From positions 1 through 48,984 of the forward strand of contig DATKRZ010000035.1 in NCBI GenBank assembly GCA_035531955.1: a stretch of DNA of 48,984 nucleotides, read 5' to 3'. Shown here one piece after another: positions 1 through 7,267 of the stretch; position 1 is the stretch's first letter, and the number at the start of each line of letters is the position of its first letter. The position numbers and the translations under genes were made by a program. This stretch comes from Bog-756 sp035531955 (GTDB lineage: Bacteria; Actinomycetota; Acidimicrobiia; Acidimicrobiales; RAAP-2). The notes below the pieces were generated by a model. That model saw only the letters and a program-made list of their open reading frames with translations, searched no databases and was not told the origin of the DNA.

Positions 1-249
1 ACCAAGGGGATGCGGGTGGTCGTGACCGGTCGCCTCGAGCAGCGCAGTTGGGAGACCGAGGAGGGAGACCGGCGCTTCAAGGTGGAGATCGTGGCGGACG
101 AGGTCGGGGCCAGCCTCCGGTTTGCCACCGTCGATGTGCACCGGATCGAGCGCCATCAGGCCGCCGACGGCAATGCCGGCGGCGCCGGGTCCGAGGGTGC
201 AACCGGTGTGACCGATTCGGCTGACGACTCGATCGGGGCCAGGGCCTGA
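1..249 (+). CDS. ssb: Single-stranded DNA-binding protein, C-terminal part (5' end outside window)
   Basis: The reading frame is open from base 1, so the start lies upstream. The visible 82 residues begin with TKGMRVVVTGRLEQRSWE, continue with an RRFKVEIVADEVG stretch and end in an acidic, Gly/Ala-rich tail. This is the last strands of an OB fold as in actinobacterial SSB (known pattern: KG..V.V.GRL..R.W...G..R....V.ADEV) followed by a disordered tail. The usual DDDIPF-type tip that recruits repair partners is not present; the tail ends DSIGARA, which suggests a secondary SSB paralogue. It would bind ssDNA in the cytoplasm. Confidence 0.85.
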   Translation, partial: TKGMRVVVTGRLEQRSWETEEGDRRFKVEIVADEVGASLRFATVDVHRIERHQAADGNAGGAGSEGATGVTDSADDSIGARA

Positions 250-294
250 CCACCCACCCCTCGGCTCGAGCCGTCCGCCAGTTCCGCGTTCAAG

Positions 295-477
295 ATGGGC
301 ATGCCCCTCATGTGGCTCGGCTGGCCCGTCGGCACCACCGGCACGGTGGTGGCGGCTGCGGTCGTCGCCGGCGGCGTAGTGGTAGCTGTCGTCGTCCGGC
401 TCCGGGCCGCCCGGGCCGACGCCGCCCGGCCACCGGTCGGACCGATGGCCGGGCACAGGAAGGAAGTGGCGTCATGA
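295..477 (+). CDS. Small membrane protein, function unknown
   Basis: 60 residues. Residues about 14-36 form one strongly hydrophobic Val/Ala/Gly helix (TVVAAAVVAGGVVVAVVV) followed by an Arg-rich segment, so a single-pass protein with a cytoplasmic basic tail is likely. No Shine-Dalgarno is visible; a second ATG lies at 301. A CAAGAT hexamer at 291-296 resembles a -10 box. Its stop overlaps the next start (ATGA), so the two small ORFs are probably co-expressed. No family recognised. Confidence 0.45.
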   Translation: MGMPLMWLGWPVGTTGTVVAAAVVAGGVVVAVVVRLRAARADAARPPVGPMAGHRKEVAS

Positions 478-683
478 GCGCACTCGGTGCACCGGACGGG
501 GCCCGACCGGCCACGCCGGCACGGTTCGAACCCTCGGTCGGGCTGACCAAGCGGGAAGCGTTCGGCGCCTGCCAGGCACTCGCCGACGCCGACCGGTGGC
601 TGGTCCGCGCCGGCAGGACCGCTGAGGCCGACGCCCTCGGCGACCTGTTCGAGCTCCTCGAGGACCGGCTGACCGCCGGATGA
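474..683 (+). CDS. Small hypothetical protein
   Basis: 69 residues starting at the ATG that overlaps the previous stop by four bases, with AGGAAG about 10 bases upstream. After a Pro/Ala-rich head, residues about 25-69 look like two amphipathic helices (KREAFGACQALADADRW and AEADALGDLFELLEDRL). No family recognised. The overlap and ribosome binding site argue that it is real; its function is unknown. Confidence 0.5.
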   Translation: MSALGAPDGARPATPARFEPSVGLTKREAFGACQALADADRWLVRAGRTAEADALGDLFELLEDRLTAG

Positions 684-736
684 CGGGAGTGGGCCGACGC
701 CGCGGCCGCCCGGCGCTCCTCGCCGGCAGCGGTGGC

Positions 737-1162
737 TCAGCCCTGGTCGGGCTCGTACTCGATGGAGAGGGAGTTGACGCAGTAGCGCTGTCCGGTCGGC
801 TGTGGACCGTCCGGGAACACATGGCCCAGGTGCCCGCCGCACCGGGCACAGGTGATCTCGGTCCTCTTCATCCCGAAGCTCTTGTCCACGTGCTCGTTGA
901 TGACCCCCTCGTCGAGGGCCCGGTAGAAGCTCGGCCAGCCCGATCCGGACTCGAACTTCGTGTCGCTGGGGAAGAGGGCGGCCCCACAGCCGGCGCAGGT
1001 GAACATGCCACTGCCCTCGACGTGGAGCAGCTCACCAGACCACGCCGGTTCCGTGCCCTTCTGGCGCAGCACGGCAAAGCGCTCGGGGGAGAGCCTCTCC
1101 CGCCACTCGTCCTCGGTCAGTTCGACCTGGCCCCCGGTGTCGGTTCCGGTGGTTTCGCTCAT
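737..1162 (-). CDS. msrB: Peptide-methionine (R)-S-oxide reductase MsrB
   Basis: 141 residues, full length for MsrB. It reduces the R epimer of methionine sulfoxide in proteins in the cytoplasm, using thioredoxin. Two CxxC pairs that bind structural zinc are at C56/C59 (CAGC) and C105/C108 (CARC). The catalytic Cys is C128 in RYCVNS, and the family signatures SGSGWPSF and HLGHVF are intact. A strong GAAGGAGG lies just before the ATG at 1162. A possible -10 (TACTGT, minus strand) lies at 1217-1222. It is a single gene convergent with the upstream small ORFs. Confidence 0.95.
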   Translation of the reverse strand: MSETTGTDTGGQVELTEDEWRERLSPERFAVLRQKGTEPAWSGELLHVEGSGMFTCAGCGAALFPSDTKFESGSGWPSFYRALDEGVINEHVDKSFGMKRTEITCARCGGHLGHVFPDGPQPTGQRYCVNSLSIEYEPDQG

Positions 1163-1493
1163 AGGTGTTCCTCCTTCAGCCGGCCGTGAGCGATCCCCAC
1201 GCGCTCGGCAACGATCACAGTAGAGAACGCACGGTCGGGCACGGCTGTTCCCGTGACCCCGACCGCGGCCGGAGGGCCGCCACCGCAGGCGTCCTGCCGG
1301 CGAGCCGGCGCCGAGCTGGCTCCGTACTGCCGCCGAGGGCTTCCGAGGGCTCGAAACCCCTTTGCTAACGTCACGTCAGATTTGCCGGCCCCCGGCAGAC
1401 GACCGTGGTCACCGGGTGGGCCCTCGAGAAGGGCGCGGTCCCCGGGCCCGCCCATCCTCGACCTGCTCAGATGCCACAGGAAGCGCCGCCGCC
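1163..1493. other. Intergenic region between msrB and the FadE30-like gene
   Basis: 331 bases between divergent genes. The msrB side carries the TACTGT -10. On the plus strand, 1376-1381 is TAACGT, a possible -10, lying inside an ACGT-C-ACGT odd palindrome (1378-1386) that could be a repressor site. In-frame extension of the dehydrogenase upstream of 1494 gives a Pro/Arg-rich sequence unlike the family, so no further gene is called. Confidence 0.5.
1217..1222 (-). promoter_or_regulatory. Candidate -10 box of msrB
   Basis: TACTGT on the minus strand, which predicts transcription start near 1210 and a leader of about 48 bases containing the GAAGGAGG ribosome binding site. No convincing -35 element was seen. 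Confidence 0.35.
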
Positions 1494-2684
1494 ATGGATC
1501 TTCGAGACCGACCCGAGGACGAAGACTTCCGCAAGGAGGTCCGGGCCTGGTTGGCCGGCCACGTGGTCGGCGAGTACGCCGCGCTCGGTGGGCGCGGTGG
1601 TTCGGGCGATGAGACGTTCGGCTTCGAGGTCCGGCTCGAGTGGGAGAGGGTGCTGGCCGCCGACGGCTGGATCGGCATCGGGTGGCCGATCGAGTGCGGG
1701 GGCCGGGGAGCGAGCATCGCCCACCAGGTCATCTTCAATGAGGAGTACGTGCGGGCCAGGGCCCCCGGACGGGTGAGCATCCTCGGGGAGGGGCTCATCG
1801 GCCCGACCATCATCCGGTACGGGACCCCCGAGCAGAAGGCCCGCTTCCTCCCGCCCATCCTGGCCGGCACCGAGTTGTGGTGCCAGGGCTACTCCGAGCC
1901 CGACGCCGGGAGCGATCTGGCCAATGTCCAGACCAGGGCAGTGCTCGACGGGGACGAGTGGTCGGTGACCGGGCAGAAGGTGTGGACGTCCCTCGCCCAC
2001 CAGTCCGACTGGTGCTTCGTGGTGTGCAGGACCGAGCCGGGGTCGCGGCGCCACAAGGGCCTGTCGTACCTGCTGGTCCCGATGGACCAGCCCGGGGTCG
2101 ATGTCCGCCCCATCACCCAGCTCACCCGGACCTCCGAGTTCAACGAGGTCTTCTTCGACGGTGCCCGGACCAGGTGCGACCACGTGCTCGGTCAGGTGGG
2201 GGACGGCTGGCGGGTGGCACTGGCCACGCTGGCCTTCGAGCGCGGGGTGGCCCTACTCGGCCACCAGGTCTCCTTCCGCCGCGAGCTCGACCGTGTGTTC
2301 GCCGCCGCCCGGGCCAACGGGTCGGCCGCCGACCCGGTGATGCGCCAGCGGCTGGCCCGCTCCTATGCCGAGCTCGAGGTCCTCCGGTTCAACACCCTGA
2401 GGAGCTTGTCCGGATTCGACGGGCCGGTGGCCCCGCCCGAGGCATCGATCATCAAGCTGTACTGGGCCACGTGGCATCGTCACCTCGGGGAGCTGGCCAT
2501 CGACGTCGAGGGGCCGGCGGGGCTGGTCACCCGGGGCTTCCCCTACGAGCTCGACGAGTTCCAGCGGACGTTCCTGTTCAGCCGGTCCGAGACCATCTAC
2601 GGCGGCTCCAACGAGATCCAGAAGAACATCATCGGCGAGCGGGTCCTGGGCCTGCCGCCCGAACCAAAAGGGGCTGACCGATGA
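1494..2684 (+). CDS. Acyl-CoA dehydrogenase, FadE30-like
   Basis: 396 residues, a full-length FAD-dependent acyl-CoA dehydrogenase. It begins MDLRDRPEDEDFRKEVRAWL; AGGAAG lies 10 bases before this ATG, while the upstream extension has no family character. Visible signatures are the WCQGYSEPDAGSDLA substrate/FAD loop (residues about 124-138), the V.GQKVWTS strand, and the C-terminal SETIYGGSNEIQKNII segment that closes the FAD site. The next gene overlaps by four bases and resembles IpdF. In Mycobacterium tuberculosis fadE30 and ipdF are also adjacent and act on the HIP (C/D-ring) part of steroids. Assignment to FadE30 rather than another FadE is inference from this pairing. Confidence 0.8.
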   Translation: MDLRDRPEDEDFRKEVRAWLAGHVVGEYAALGGRGGSGDETFGFEVRLEWERVLAADGWIGIGWPIECGGRGASIAHQVIFNEEYVRARAPGRVSILGEGLIGPTIIRYGTPEQKARFLPPILAGTELWCQGYSEPDAGSDLANVQTRAVLDGDEWSVTGQKVWTSLAHQSDWCFVVCRTEPGSRRHKGLSYLLVPMDQPGVDVRPITQLTRTSEFNEVFFDGARTRCDHVLGQVGDGWRVALATLAFERGVALLGHQVSFRRELDRVFAAARANGSAADPVMRQRLARSYAELEVLRFNTLRSLSGFDGPVAPPEASIIKLYWATWHRHLGELAIDVEGPAGLVTRGFPYELDEFQRTFLFSRSETIYGGSNEIQKNIIGERVLGLPPEPKGADR

Positions 2685-3493
2685 CCGGTGCCGCGCCCAT
2701 CCCGACGACGGGCGGCCCGCCGCCCCCGGACCCCCCGCCCGGGCACGGGCTCCTGTCCGGCAAGGTCGTGGTCATCACCGCCGCGGCCGGCACCGGAATC
2801 GGGTCGGCGACGGCCAAGCGATGTGTGGAGGAGGGAGCCACGGTCGTGGTCTCGGACGCGCACGAGCGGCGTCTCAACGAGACCGCTGACGTTCTGGCCG
2901 ATCTGGCCGGGGAGCGCCCGCTGGCCGTGCCCTGCGACGTGACCGACGAGTCCCAGGTGCAGCGCCTCTACGACGCGGCGGTGGAGCGGCACGGCCGTTT
3001 CGACGTGGCGGTCAACAACGCCGGACTGGGCGGCCAGGTCGAGGTGGTGGACATGACCGACGACCAGTGGTCGCTGGTGCTGGACGTCACCCTGACCGGC
3101 ACCTTCCGATGCACCCGCGCCGCCCTCGGCCACCTGTATGCCCAAGGGGGAGGGGTTATCGTCAACAACGCGTCGGTGCTCGGATGGCGGGCACAGGCCG
3201 GCCAGTCCCACTACGCGGCGGCCAAGGCCGGCGTCATGGCTCTCACCCGCTGCAGCGCCATCGAAGCGGCACCTCACAACGTTCGGATCAACGCGGTGTC
3301 GCCGAGCCTGGCCGTCCATCCGTTCCTCAACCGGGTCATGGCCGACGAGGAGCTGGCCGAGCTGAGCCGGCGCGAGGCTCTCGGTCGGGGGGCAGAGGTA
3401 TGGGAGGTGGCAAGCGTCATCGCCTTCCTGGCCAGCGACTACGCCACCTTCATGACCGGTGAGGTCGTCTCGGTGAGCAGCCAGCACCCGTAG
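2681..3493 (+). CDS. Short-chain dehydrogenase, IpdF-like (steroid C/D-ring)
   Basis: 270 residues. The cofactor loop is the unusual AAAGTGIG (residues 34-41) rather than TGxxxGxG; as I recall, mycobacterial IpdF (Rv3559c) has the same ITAAAGTGIG start and the nearby SDAHERRLNETA stretch. The NNAG motif is at 112-115, the catalytic Ser is S165 and the YxxxK pair is Y178/K182. The first 25 residues are Pro-rich and probably disordered. ATGA overlap with the FadE30-like gene implies one transcript. IpdF is known as an NAD(P)-dependent oxidoreductase in HIP degradation. SDR membership is certain; the IpdF role is likely but not proven. Confidence 0.8.
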   Translation: MTGAAPIPTTGGPPPPDPPPGHGLLSGKVVVITAAAGTGIGSATAKRCVEEGATVVVSDAHERRLNETADVLADLAGERPLAVPCDVTDESQVQRLYDAAVERHGRFDVAVNNAGLGGQVEVVDMTDDQWSLVLDVTLTGTFRCTRAALGHLYAQGGGVIVNNASVLGWRAQAGQSHYAAAKAGVMALTRCSAIEAAPHNVRINAVSPSLAVHPFLNRVMADEELAELSRREALGRGAEVWEVASVIAFLASDYATFMTGEVVSVSSQHP

Positions 3494-3655
3494 AGCCCGG
3501 TGCTCGAGTTCCGGCATCCAGCACTCGCCGACCGACGGCGAGCCGGAGGCCACCTTCTGGTCGGCCGGCTACTGGGCTCGAAGGCCGAAGGACCGCTCCG
3601 AGCGGCTGGCCCGGAGGATCGGCGGCCGACCCGTTCGAACTCTTGGCAAGATGGG

Positions 3656-4366
3656 GTGGTGCTCCGCGATGCTTGGAATCAGAACGCCCAGGACTGGATC
3701 TCGTGGGCGCGGAAGCCGGGCCATGACAGCTACTGGCGCTTCCACCGTGACGCCTTCCTCCCTTTGGTTCCGCCCCCGGGGAGACTGACGCTCGACGTCG
3801 GGTGCGGAGAAGGCCGGGTGAGCAGGGACCTGGGCCGTCTCGGGCACCGGGTGATCGGAATCGACGGCTCACCGGTCATGGCGGCGGCCGCCGGCACACA
3901 TCCCGATTCCGGAGGGCCGGCCCTGGTGGGTGATGCCGCCACGCTGCCCGTCGCCGACGGTGCGGCAGATTGTGTCGTGGCCTTCATGAGCCTCCAAGAT
4001 GTCGACGCCATGGAGCGGGCCATTGCCGAGACGGGCCGCGTCCTGTGCACGGGGGGCTGCCTGATCGTGGCGATCACCCATCAGGCCAACACGGCCGGCC
4101 ACTTCGCGTCGGAGGTCGATGGTCAGCGCCCGCTCTTCGTGATCGAGGGTTCATGGTTCGAACGCAGGGCACTCGCCGACACGTGCGAGCGGGACGGGCT
4201 GACGATGACATTCCATTCGGAGCACCGACCGCTCGAGGACTACGTGGACGCCCTGGCCGATGGGGGATTCCTGATCGAGCGAATCCGCGAGGTCGGAGAC
4301 CCCGACCCGGATGACAAGTGGCACCGGATCCCGCTGTTCCTCCACCTGCGCGCCGTGAAGGCATGA
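3656..4366 (+). CDS. Class I SAM-dependent methyltransferase
   Basis: About 236 residues from GTG 3656; a second GTG follows at 3659, exactly seven bases after a CAAGAT -10-like hexamer (3647-3652), so the message may be leaderless from 3659. Residues 46-53 give LDVGCGEG, the SAM-binding motif I; the acidic end of strand 2 is GIDGSPVM, and VGDAATLPVADGAADCVVAFMSL matches motifs II/III of the UbiE/COQ5-like group. A longer open frame runs upstream to 3500 but is Arg-rich. The substrate cannot be told. It lies downstream of the steroid pair but is not coupled to it. Confidence 0.8.
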   Translation: MVLRDAWNQNAQDWISWARKPGHDSYWRFHRDAFLPLVPPPGRLTLDVGCGEGRVSRDLGRLGHRVIGIDGSPVMAAAAGTHPDSGGPALVGDAATLPVADGAADCVVAFMSLQDVDAMERAIAETGRVLCTGGCLIVAITHQANTAGHFASEVDGQRPLFVIEGSWFERRALADTCERDGLTMTFHSEHRPLEDYVDALADGGFLIERIREVGDPDPDDKWHRIPLFLHLRAVKA

Positions 4367-4427
4367 GTGCGGCGGGTCCCGGCTCGCGATCGGGTCGGGG
4401 TCTGCGGCCAGACTGGCAACGGCCGAT

Positions 4428-4868
4428 CTAGGGCTCCGTTGCGCTCCAACCGCGACGACGAAGCTCGGTGGCGAGCAGGCCGGCAGGCATGTGCTGGATC
4501 ATCTGCTCCTGGGCTGACACCCGCCACGCCGGGACGGCAGTCGGAGTGCTCCCGTTGAACTCTGCATCCTGGAGCTGGCCGATGAACTCTGCCGCCTCGT
4601 CGCGGGTGAACTTGCCGGCGGCCTGGCGCTGGGTGAACCCCATTGGGCCGCGCGCGTCGCGGAAGCCGGCGTGACCGGCGTCCTTGAGCAGGCCCAGCAG
4701 CTCCTGGACCTGCTTCGCCGACGCCTGCGGGCCTGACTGTTGACCGAACGCCACGGAGTCAGTCTTGCCGATAGGGCACGGGAGCGCCCGGTTCACTGCG
4801 CTGACGACCGTCGTCGAGCCGAACGCGTCCCAAACATTCATCAAGCGGCAACCCGGGCGCCCCAGCAC
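4428..4868 (-). CDS. Hypothetical protein with a C-terminal helical domain
   Basis: Up to 146 residues; a second possible start is the Met at residue 10. The central part QASAKQVQELLGLLKDAG, then GFTQRQAAGKFTRDEAAE and FIGQLQDAE, has the pattern ASxKQVxxLxxLL...T..EAsxLI.xL that I have seen at the ends of phage recombination and single-strand binding proteins, so a small DNA-associated helical domain is possible. The N-terminal 45 residues match nothing I know, so the gene may be a trimmed remnant of a longer one. It is convergent with the methyltransferase and divergent from degV. No ribosome binding site stands out. Confidence 0.45.
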   Translation of the reverse strand: MLGRPGCRLMNVWDAFGSTTVVSAVNRALPCPIGKTDSVAFGQQSGPQASAKQVQELLGLLKDAGHAGFRDARGPMGFTQRQAAGKFTRDEAAEFIGQLQDAEFNGSTPTAVPAWRVSAQEQMIQHMPAGLLATELRRRGWSATEP

Positions 4869-5037
4869 CCCGGCTGAGCCTCCGGGGTTCGAGGCCCAGC
4901 TCGGTCGGCGCCTGCTCGGCGCAGGGCGTCCGGGGCGCGTCGACCCACAAGTGGTCGTTCCGGTGGCAGAATCACGGAATTCGAATCATGCCAAGTGGGG
5001 GCGCCGACGGGGCGGCGACGTGGAGGAGAATGCTCTC

Positions 5038-5880
5038 ATGCCCGGTGTCCACATAGTGAGCGACAGCTCGAGTGATCTCACCCAAGACGAGATCGGCATG
5101 CTCAACGTAGAGATCGTACCTCTGAGCATCCGGTTCGGGAGCCAAGAATTTACCGACCGTCGCGATCTCAGTGTCGAGGACTTCTACGACAGGATGGCGA
5201 GCTCCGACGCTCTCCCGCAAACGGCCTGCCCGTCGCCCGGCGCCTTCGAACAGGCATTCCGCAACGCGGACGATGCTGGTGCTGAGGCAGTGGTCTGTCT
5301 CAACATCTCGAGCGCGTTGTCGAACACGCTTCAGTCGGCCCAAGCTGCGGCCGCGGCGTGTGAGGGGCGACTACCGGTGCACGTGATCGACAGCAGGTCC
5401 GTGTCGAGCGGGCTCGGCACCCTCGTCCTCGAAGCGGCCAAGGCGGCCGGTACTGGCCCCGGTGTCGACTCCGTGCTGCGCCGAGTCGCTGACCTCATCC
5501 CGCGGACACGTGTGTTCGCTGCTCTCAACACTCTGGAGAACCTCAGGAAGGGGGGACGTATCGGGGGGGCGAAGGCGATGGTGGGATCGATGCTGTCGAT
5601 CAGGCCGGTGATCGATATCAGTGGCGGCGTGGTCCAAGAGGCCGGCAAGGCTCGCACCCGGAAGAGGGCCATGCAGATGCTCTACGAACGCATGATTGGC
5701 GCTGGAGCGATCGAGCATGTGGCGGTGATGCACGGCGGGGCTCCCGACCTCGATGAGTTCCTCGATCTCATCGCTCCCCACTTTGCCCGGAAGTCCTTGC
5801 GGATCGGGAAGCTGGGGGCCGTCATCGGCGCCCATGGGGGCGCGGAGATCATCGGTGTCAGCTGGATCGACGGGATGTAG
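5038..5880 (+). CDS. DegV family fatty-acid-binding protein
   Basis: 280 residues from ATG 5038, preceded by GGAGGAG at good spacing; the open frame extends further upstream but without family features. It starts HIVSDSSSDLT, the DegV N-terminal signature (loop that holds the fatty-acid carboxylate), followed by PLSIRFG, TACPSPGAFE, then LNISSALSNTL, and RKGGRIGG in the second half; all are family hallmarks. In Firmicutes FakB, a DegV protein, presents fatty acids to the kinase FakA. No fakA is in this window, so the partner is unknown. A possible -10 (CAGAAT) lies at 4967-4972. Confidence 0.9.
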   Translation: MPGVHIVSDSSSDLTQDEIGMLNVEIVPLSIRFGSQEFTDRRDLSVEDFYDRMASSDALPQTACPSPGAFEQAFRNADDAGAEAVVCLNISSALSNTLQSAQAAAAACEGRLPVHVIDSRSVSSGLGTLVLEAAKAAGTGPGVDSVLRRVADLIPRTRVFAALNTLENLRKGGRIGGAKAMVGSMLSIRPVIDISGGVVQEAGKARTRKRAMQMLYERMIGAGAIEHVAVMHGGAPDLDEFLDLIAPHFARKSLRIGKLGAVIGAHGGAEIIGVSWIDGM

Positions 5881-6004
5881 GTCAACGACCCGACACAGTG
5901 GCAACACCGAGAGCGGTCTGGCGTCGCTCTGCCACAGGCCTCGGTGCTCCCGAACTCACCACTGTGGTGTTCGCCAGCGCTCGGCCCTCGGGGTGGGGCT
6001 GGCC

Positions 6005-6010
6005 TACACT
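6005..6010 (+). promoter_or_regulatory. Candidate -10 box for the small protein at 6059
   Basis: TACACT, predicting transcription start near 6017 and a leader of about 42 bases that contains the GGGAGG ribosome binding site. Confidence 0.45.
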
Positions 6011-6058
6011 CAGAGGTTGCGAGTGCCGAGTCTGCTCGGACCGCCATGGGAGGCCGAA

Positions 6059-6328
6059 GTGTCTGAGGGTACGAAGCTCAACGCGCATCACCGGGCGACA
6101 GTCGAGAAGATCTTCCAGCATCCGGTCAGCCACAACATCCAATGGCATGACGTCTTGTCGCTGCTGCAGAGCGTGGCGGAGGTCACCGAGGGGCACGACC
6201 GGCGGTACCGAGTGACCTTGGGGGCCGAGACCGAGACGCTGGACGCTCCCCCTCGACATGATGTCGATGAGCAGATGGTGATCGACCTTCGCCGGATGCT
6301 GAAAGGCGCAGGGATCACCGCGGAATAG
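6059..6328 (+). CDS. Small protein, possibly HicA-like fold
   Basis: 89 residues from GTG 6059, preceded by GGGAGG about 6 bases upstream. Core features are HHRATVEKIFQHPVSHNI, then WHDVLSLLQSV, a short basic strand pair (RRYRVTLG) and a final DLRRMLKGAGI helix. This one-strand/helix/hairpin layout recalls HicA-type double-stranded RNA-binding domains, but no HicB antitoxin partner is adjacent, so a toxin role is not supported. I have seen similar small actinobacterial proteins annotated only as hypothetical. A TACACT -10 at 6005-6010 would serve it. Confidence 0.65.
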   Translation: MSEGTKLNAHHRATVEKIFQHPVSHNIQWHDVLSLLQSVAEVTEGHDRRYRVTLGAETETLDAPPRHDVDEQMVIDLRRMLKGAGITAE

Positions 6329-6429
6329 ATCGAGTCGACGAGCTCCCCAACGACGCCGGGTCGGTGGCGCCGACTCCGAGGCTCCCGCTCGACACGGAGT
6401 CCGTTGCCCGGGAGGTCACGGAGACCCCG

Positions 6430-7071
6430 TTATTCGAGGAGAAGGGATGCGGGAAGGTCTCGCATGTGGTCGAAGACGACCGCATCTCCGATCGCCAGCA
6501 GTTCGGCGCTGGTCACACCGCCGGCGAAAGCGAAAACTGCCATGCCCGCCGCCAGACCGGCAGTGACGCCGGAGACACTGTCCTCGACCACCGCGCAGCG
6601 CTCCGGTGGAGCGCCCATCCTCTCGGCGGCGAAGAGGAAGACGTCCGGAGCCGGCTTTCCGTTCGCCACCTCGTCGACACTGAAAATTCGGCCGTCGAAG
6701 CGATCAAGGAGCCCGGTCCGACCCAAGGTGAACTGCATCTTGGCGTGACTCCCGCTCGAGGCGACACACACCGGCGTCGTGATCTCCCGGAGTGCTTCGA
6801 TCACACCGGGCACCGCGACGAGCTCCCGCTCGAACACCTCCTGATAGCGGGGCTCGAACTCGGCCTCCCAGTCGATATCCCGGCCCAGGTGCTTCTCGAT
6901 CTCCCGGTGCATGTGGGCAGCCGACCGACCAACGAACCGCTCGACGATGTCAGATTCAGTGAGCGGCCACCCCAGGCCCGACAAGATCTCCGCTTCCGTC
7001 CGGACGGCGAGGCGTTCGCTGTCCACGAGGACTCCGTCGCAATCGAAGATCACCAGGTCGAAGCGACTCAT
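6430..7071 (-). CDS. HAD-superfamily phosphatase / beta-phosphoglucomutase-like hydrolase
   Basis: 213 residues starting MSRFDLVIFDCDGVLVDSE. Motif I is D10-x-D12-GVLVDS (nucleophile D10, acid D12). ASSGSHAK supplies the motif II Ser, GKPAPDVFLFAAERMG contains the motif III Lys, and VVEDSVSGVTAGLAAG is motif IV. The helical cap between motifs I and II makes it a subclass I enzyme like YieH, YcjU or pyrophosphatase PpaX; substrate unknown. Its TAGGCT -10 leaves at most a one-base leader. It is divergent from the FadD3-like gene. Confidence 0.9.
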   Translation of the reverse strand: MSRFDLVIFDCDGVLVDSERLAVRTEAEILSGLGWPLTESDIVERFVGRSAAHMHREIEKHLGRDIDWEAEFEPRYQEVFERELVAVPGVIEALREITTPVCVASSGSHAKMQFTLGRTGLLDRFDGRIFSVDEVANGKPAPDVFLFAAERMGAPPERCAVVEDSVSGVTAGLAAGMAVFAFAGGVTSAELLAIGDAVVFDHMRDLPASLLLE

Positions 7072-7078
7072 GGTGACG

Positions 7079-7084
7079 AGCCTA
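7079..7084 (-). promoter_or_regulatory. Candidate -10 box of the HAD gene
   Basis: TAGGCT on the minus strand ends eight bases before the ATG at 7071, so transcription would start at or one base before the start codon (leaderless). Confidence 0.5.
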
Positions 7085-7150
7085 CGGAGTCCGACGTCGC
7101 GACCCTGACACAGACCCTGCTCCGGAGGAGGGTGTCGCTTCTGCACCGGA

Positions 7151-7182
7151 ACACTCCGCACCAGAGACACTCCGCACCGAAG
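7151..7182. repeat. Two 16-bp direct repeats in a divergent promoter region
   Basis: ACACTCCGCACCAGAG is followed directly by ACACTCCGCACCGAAG (two mismatches), and the next bases (ACACCC) begin a weaker third copy. The repeats sit between the HAD gene and the FadD3-like gene, 74 bases upstream of the latter's -10. The 16-bp period places copies on about one and a half helical turns, so a direct-repeat operator is possible. Confidence 0.6.
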
Positions 7183-7255
7183 ACACCCGGGGACATCGGT
7201 GGACGCCCTGGTGAGCGGCACGAGCGTCCCGGGCCGGCCCTCCGAGGTGATGCAC

Positions 7256-7261
7256 TACCCT
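7256..7261 (+). promoter_or_regulatory. -10 box giving a leaderless mRNA for the FadD3-like gene
   Basis: TACCCT ends six bases before GTG 7268. With a -10 spanning -12 to -7, the first transcribed base is the G of GTG. This decides the start: upstream in-frame codons at 7199 and 7250 would precede the transcript. Confidence 0.6.
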
Positions 7262-7267
7262 GACGCT

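Noticed and set aside
3500..3655. Upstream extension of the methyltransferase frame to an ATG-like start at 3500
   Set aside because: The extension is Arg/Gly-rich, lacks family character, and a -10-like hexamer at 3647-3652 supports initiation at 3656-3659.
6059..6328. HicA toxin with antitoxin system
   Set aside because: No HicB-like gene lies next to it, and the resemblance is only in layout, so a toxin-antitoxin call is not supported.
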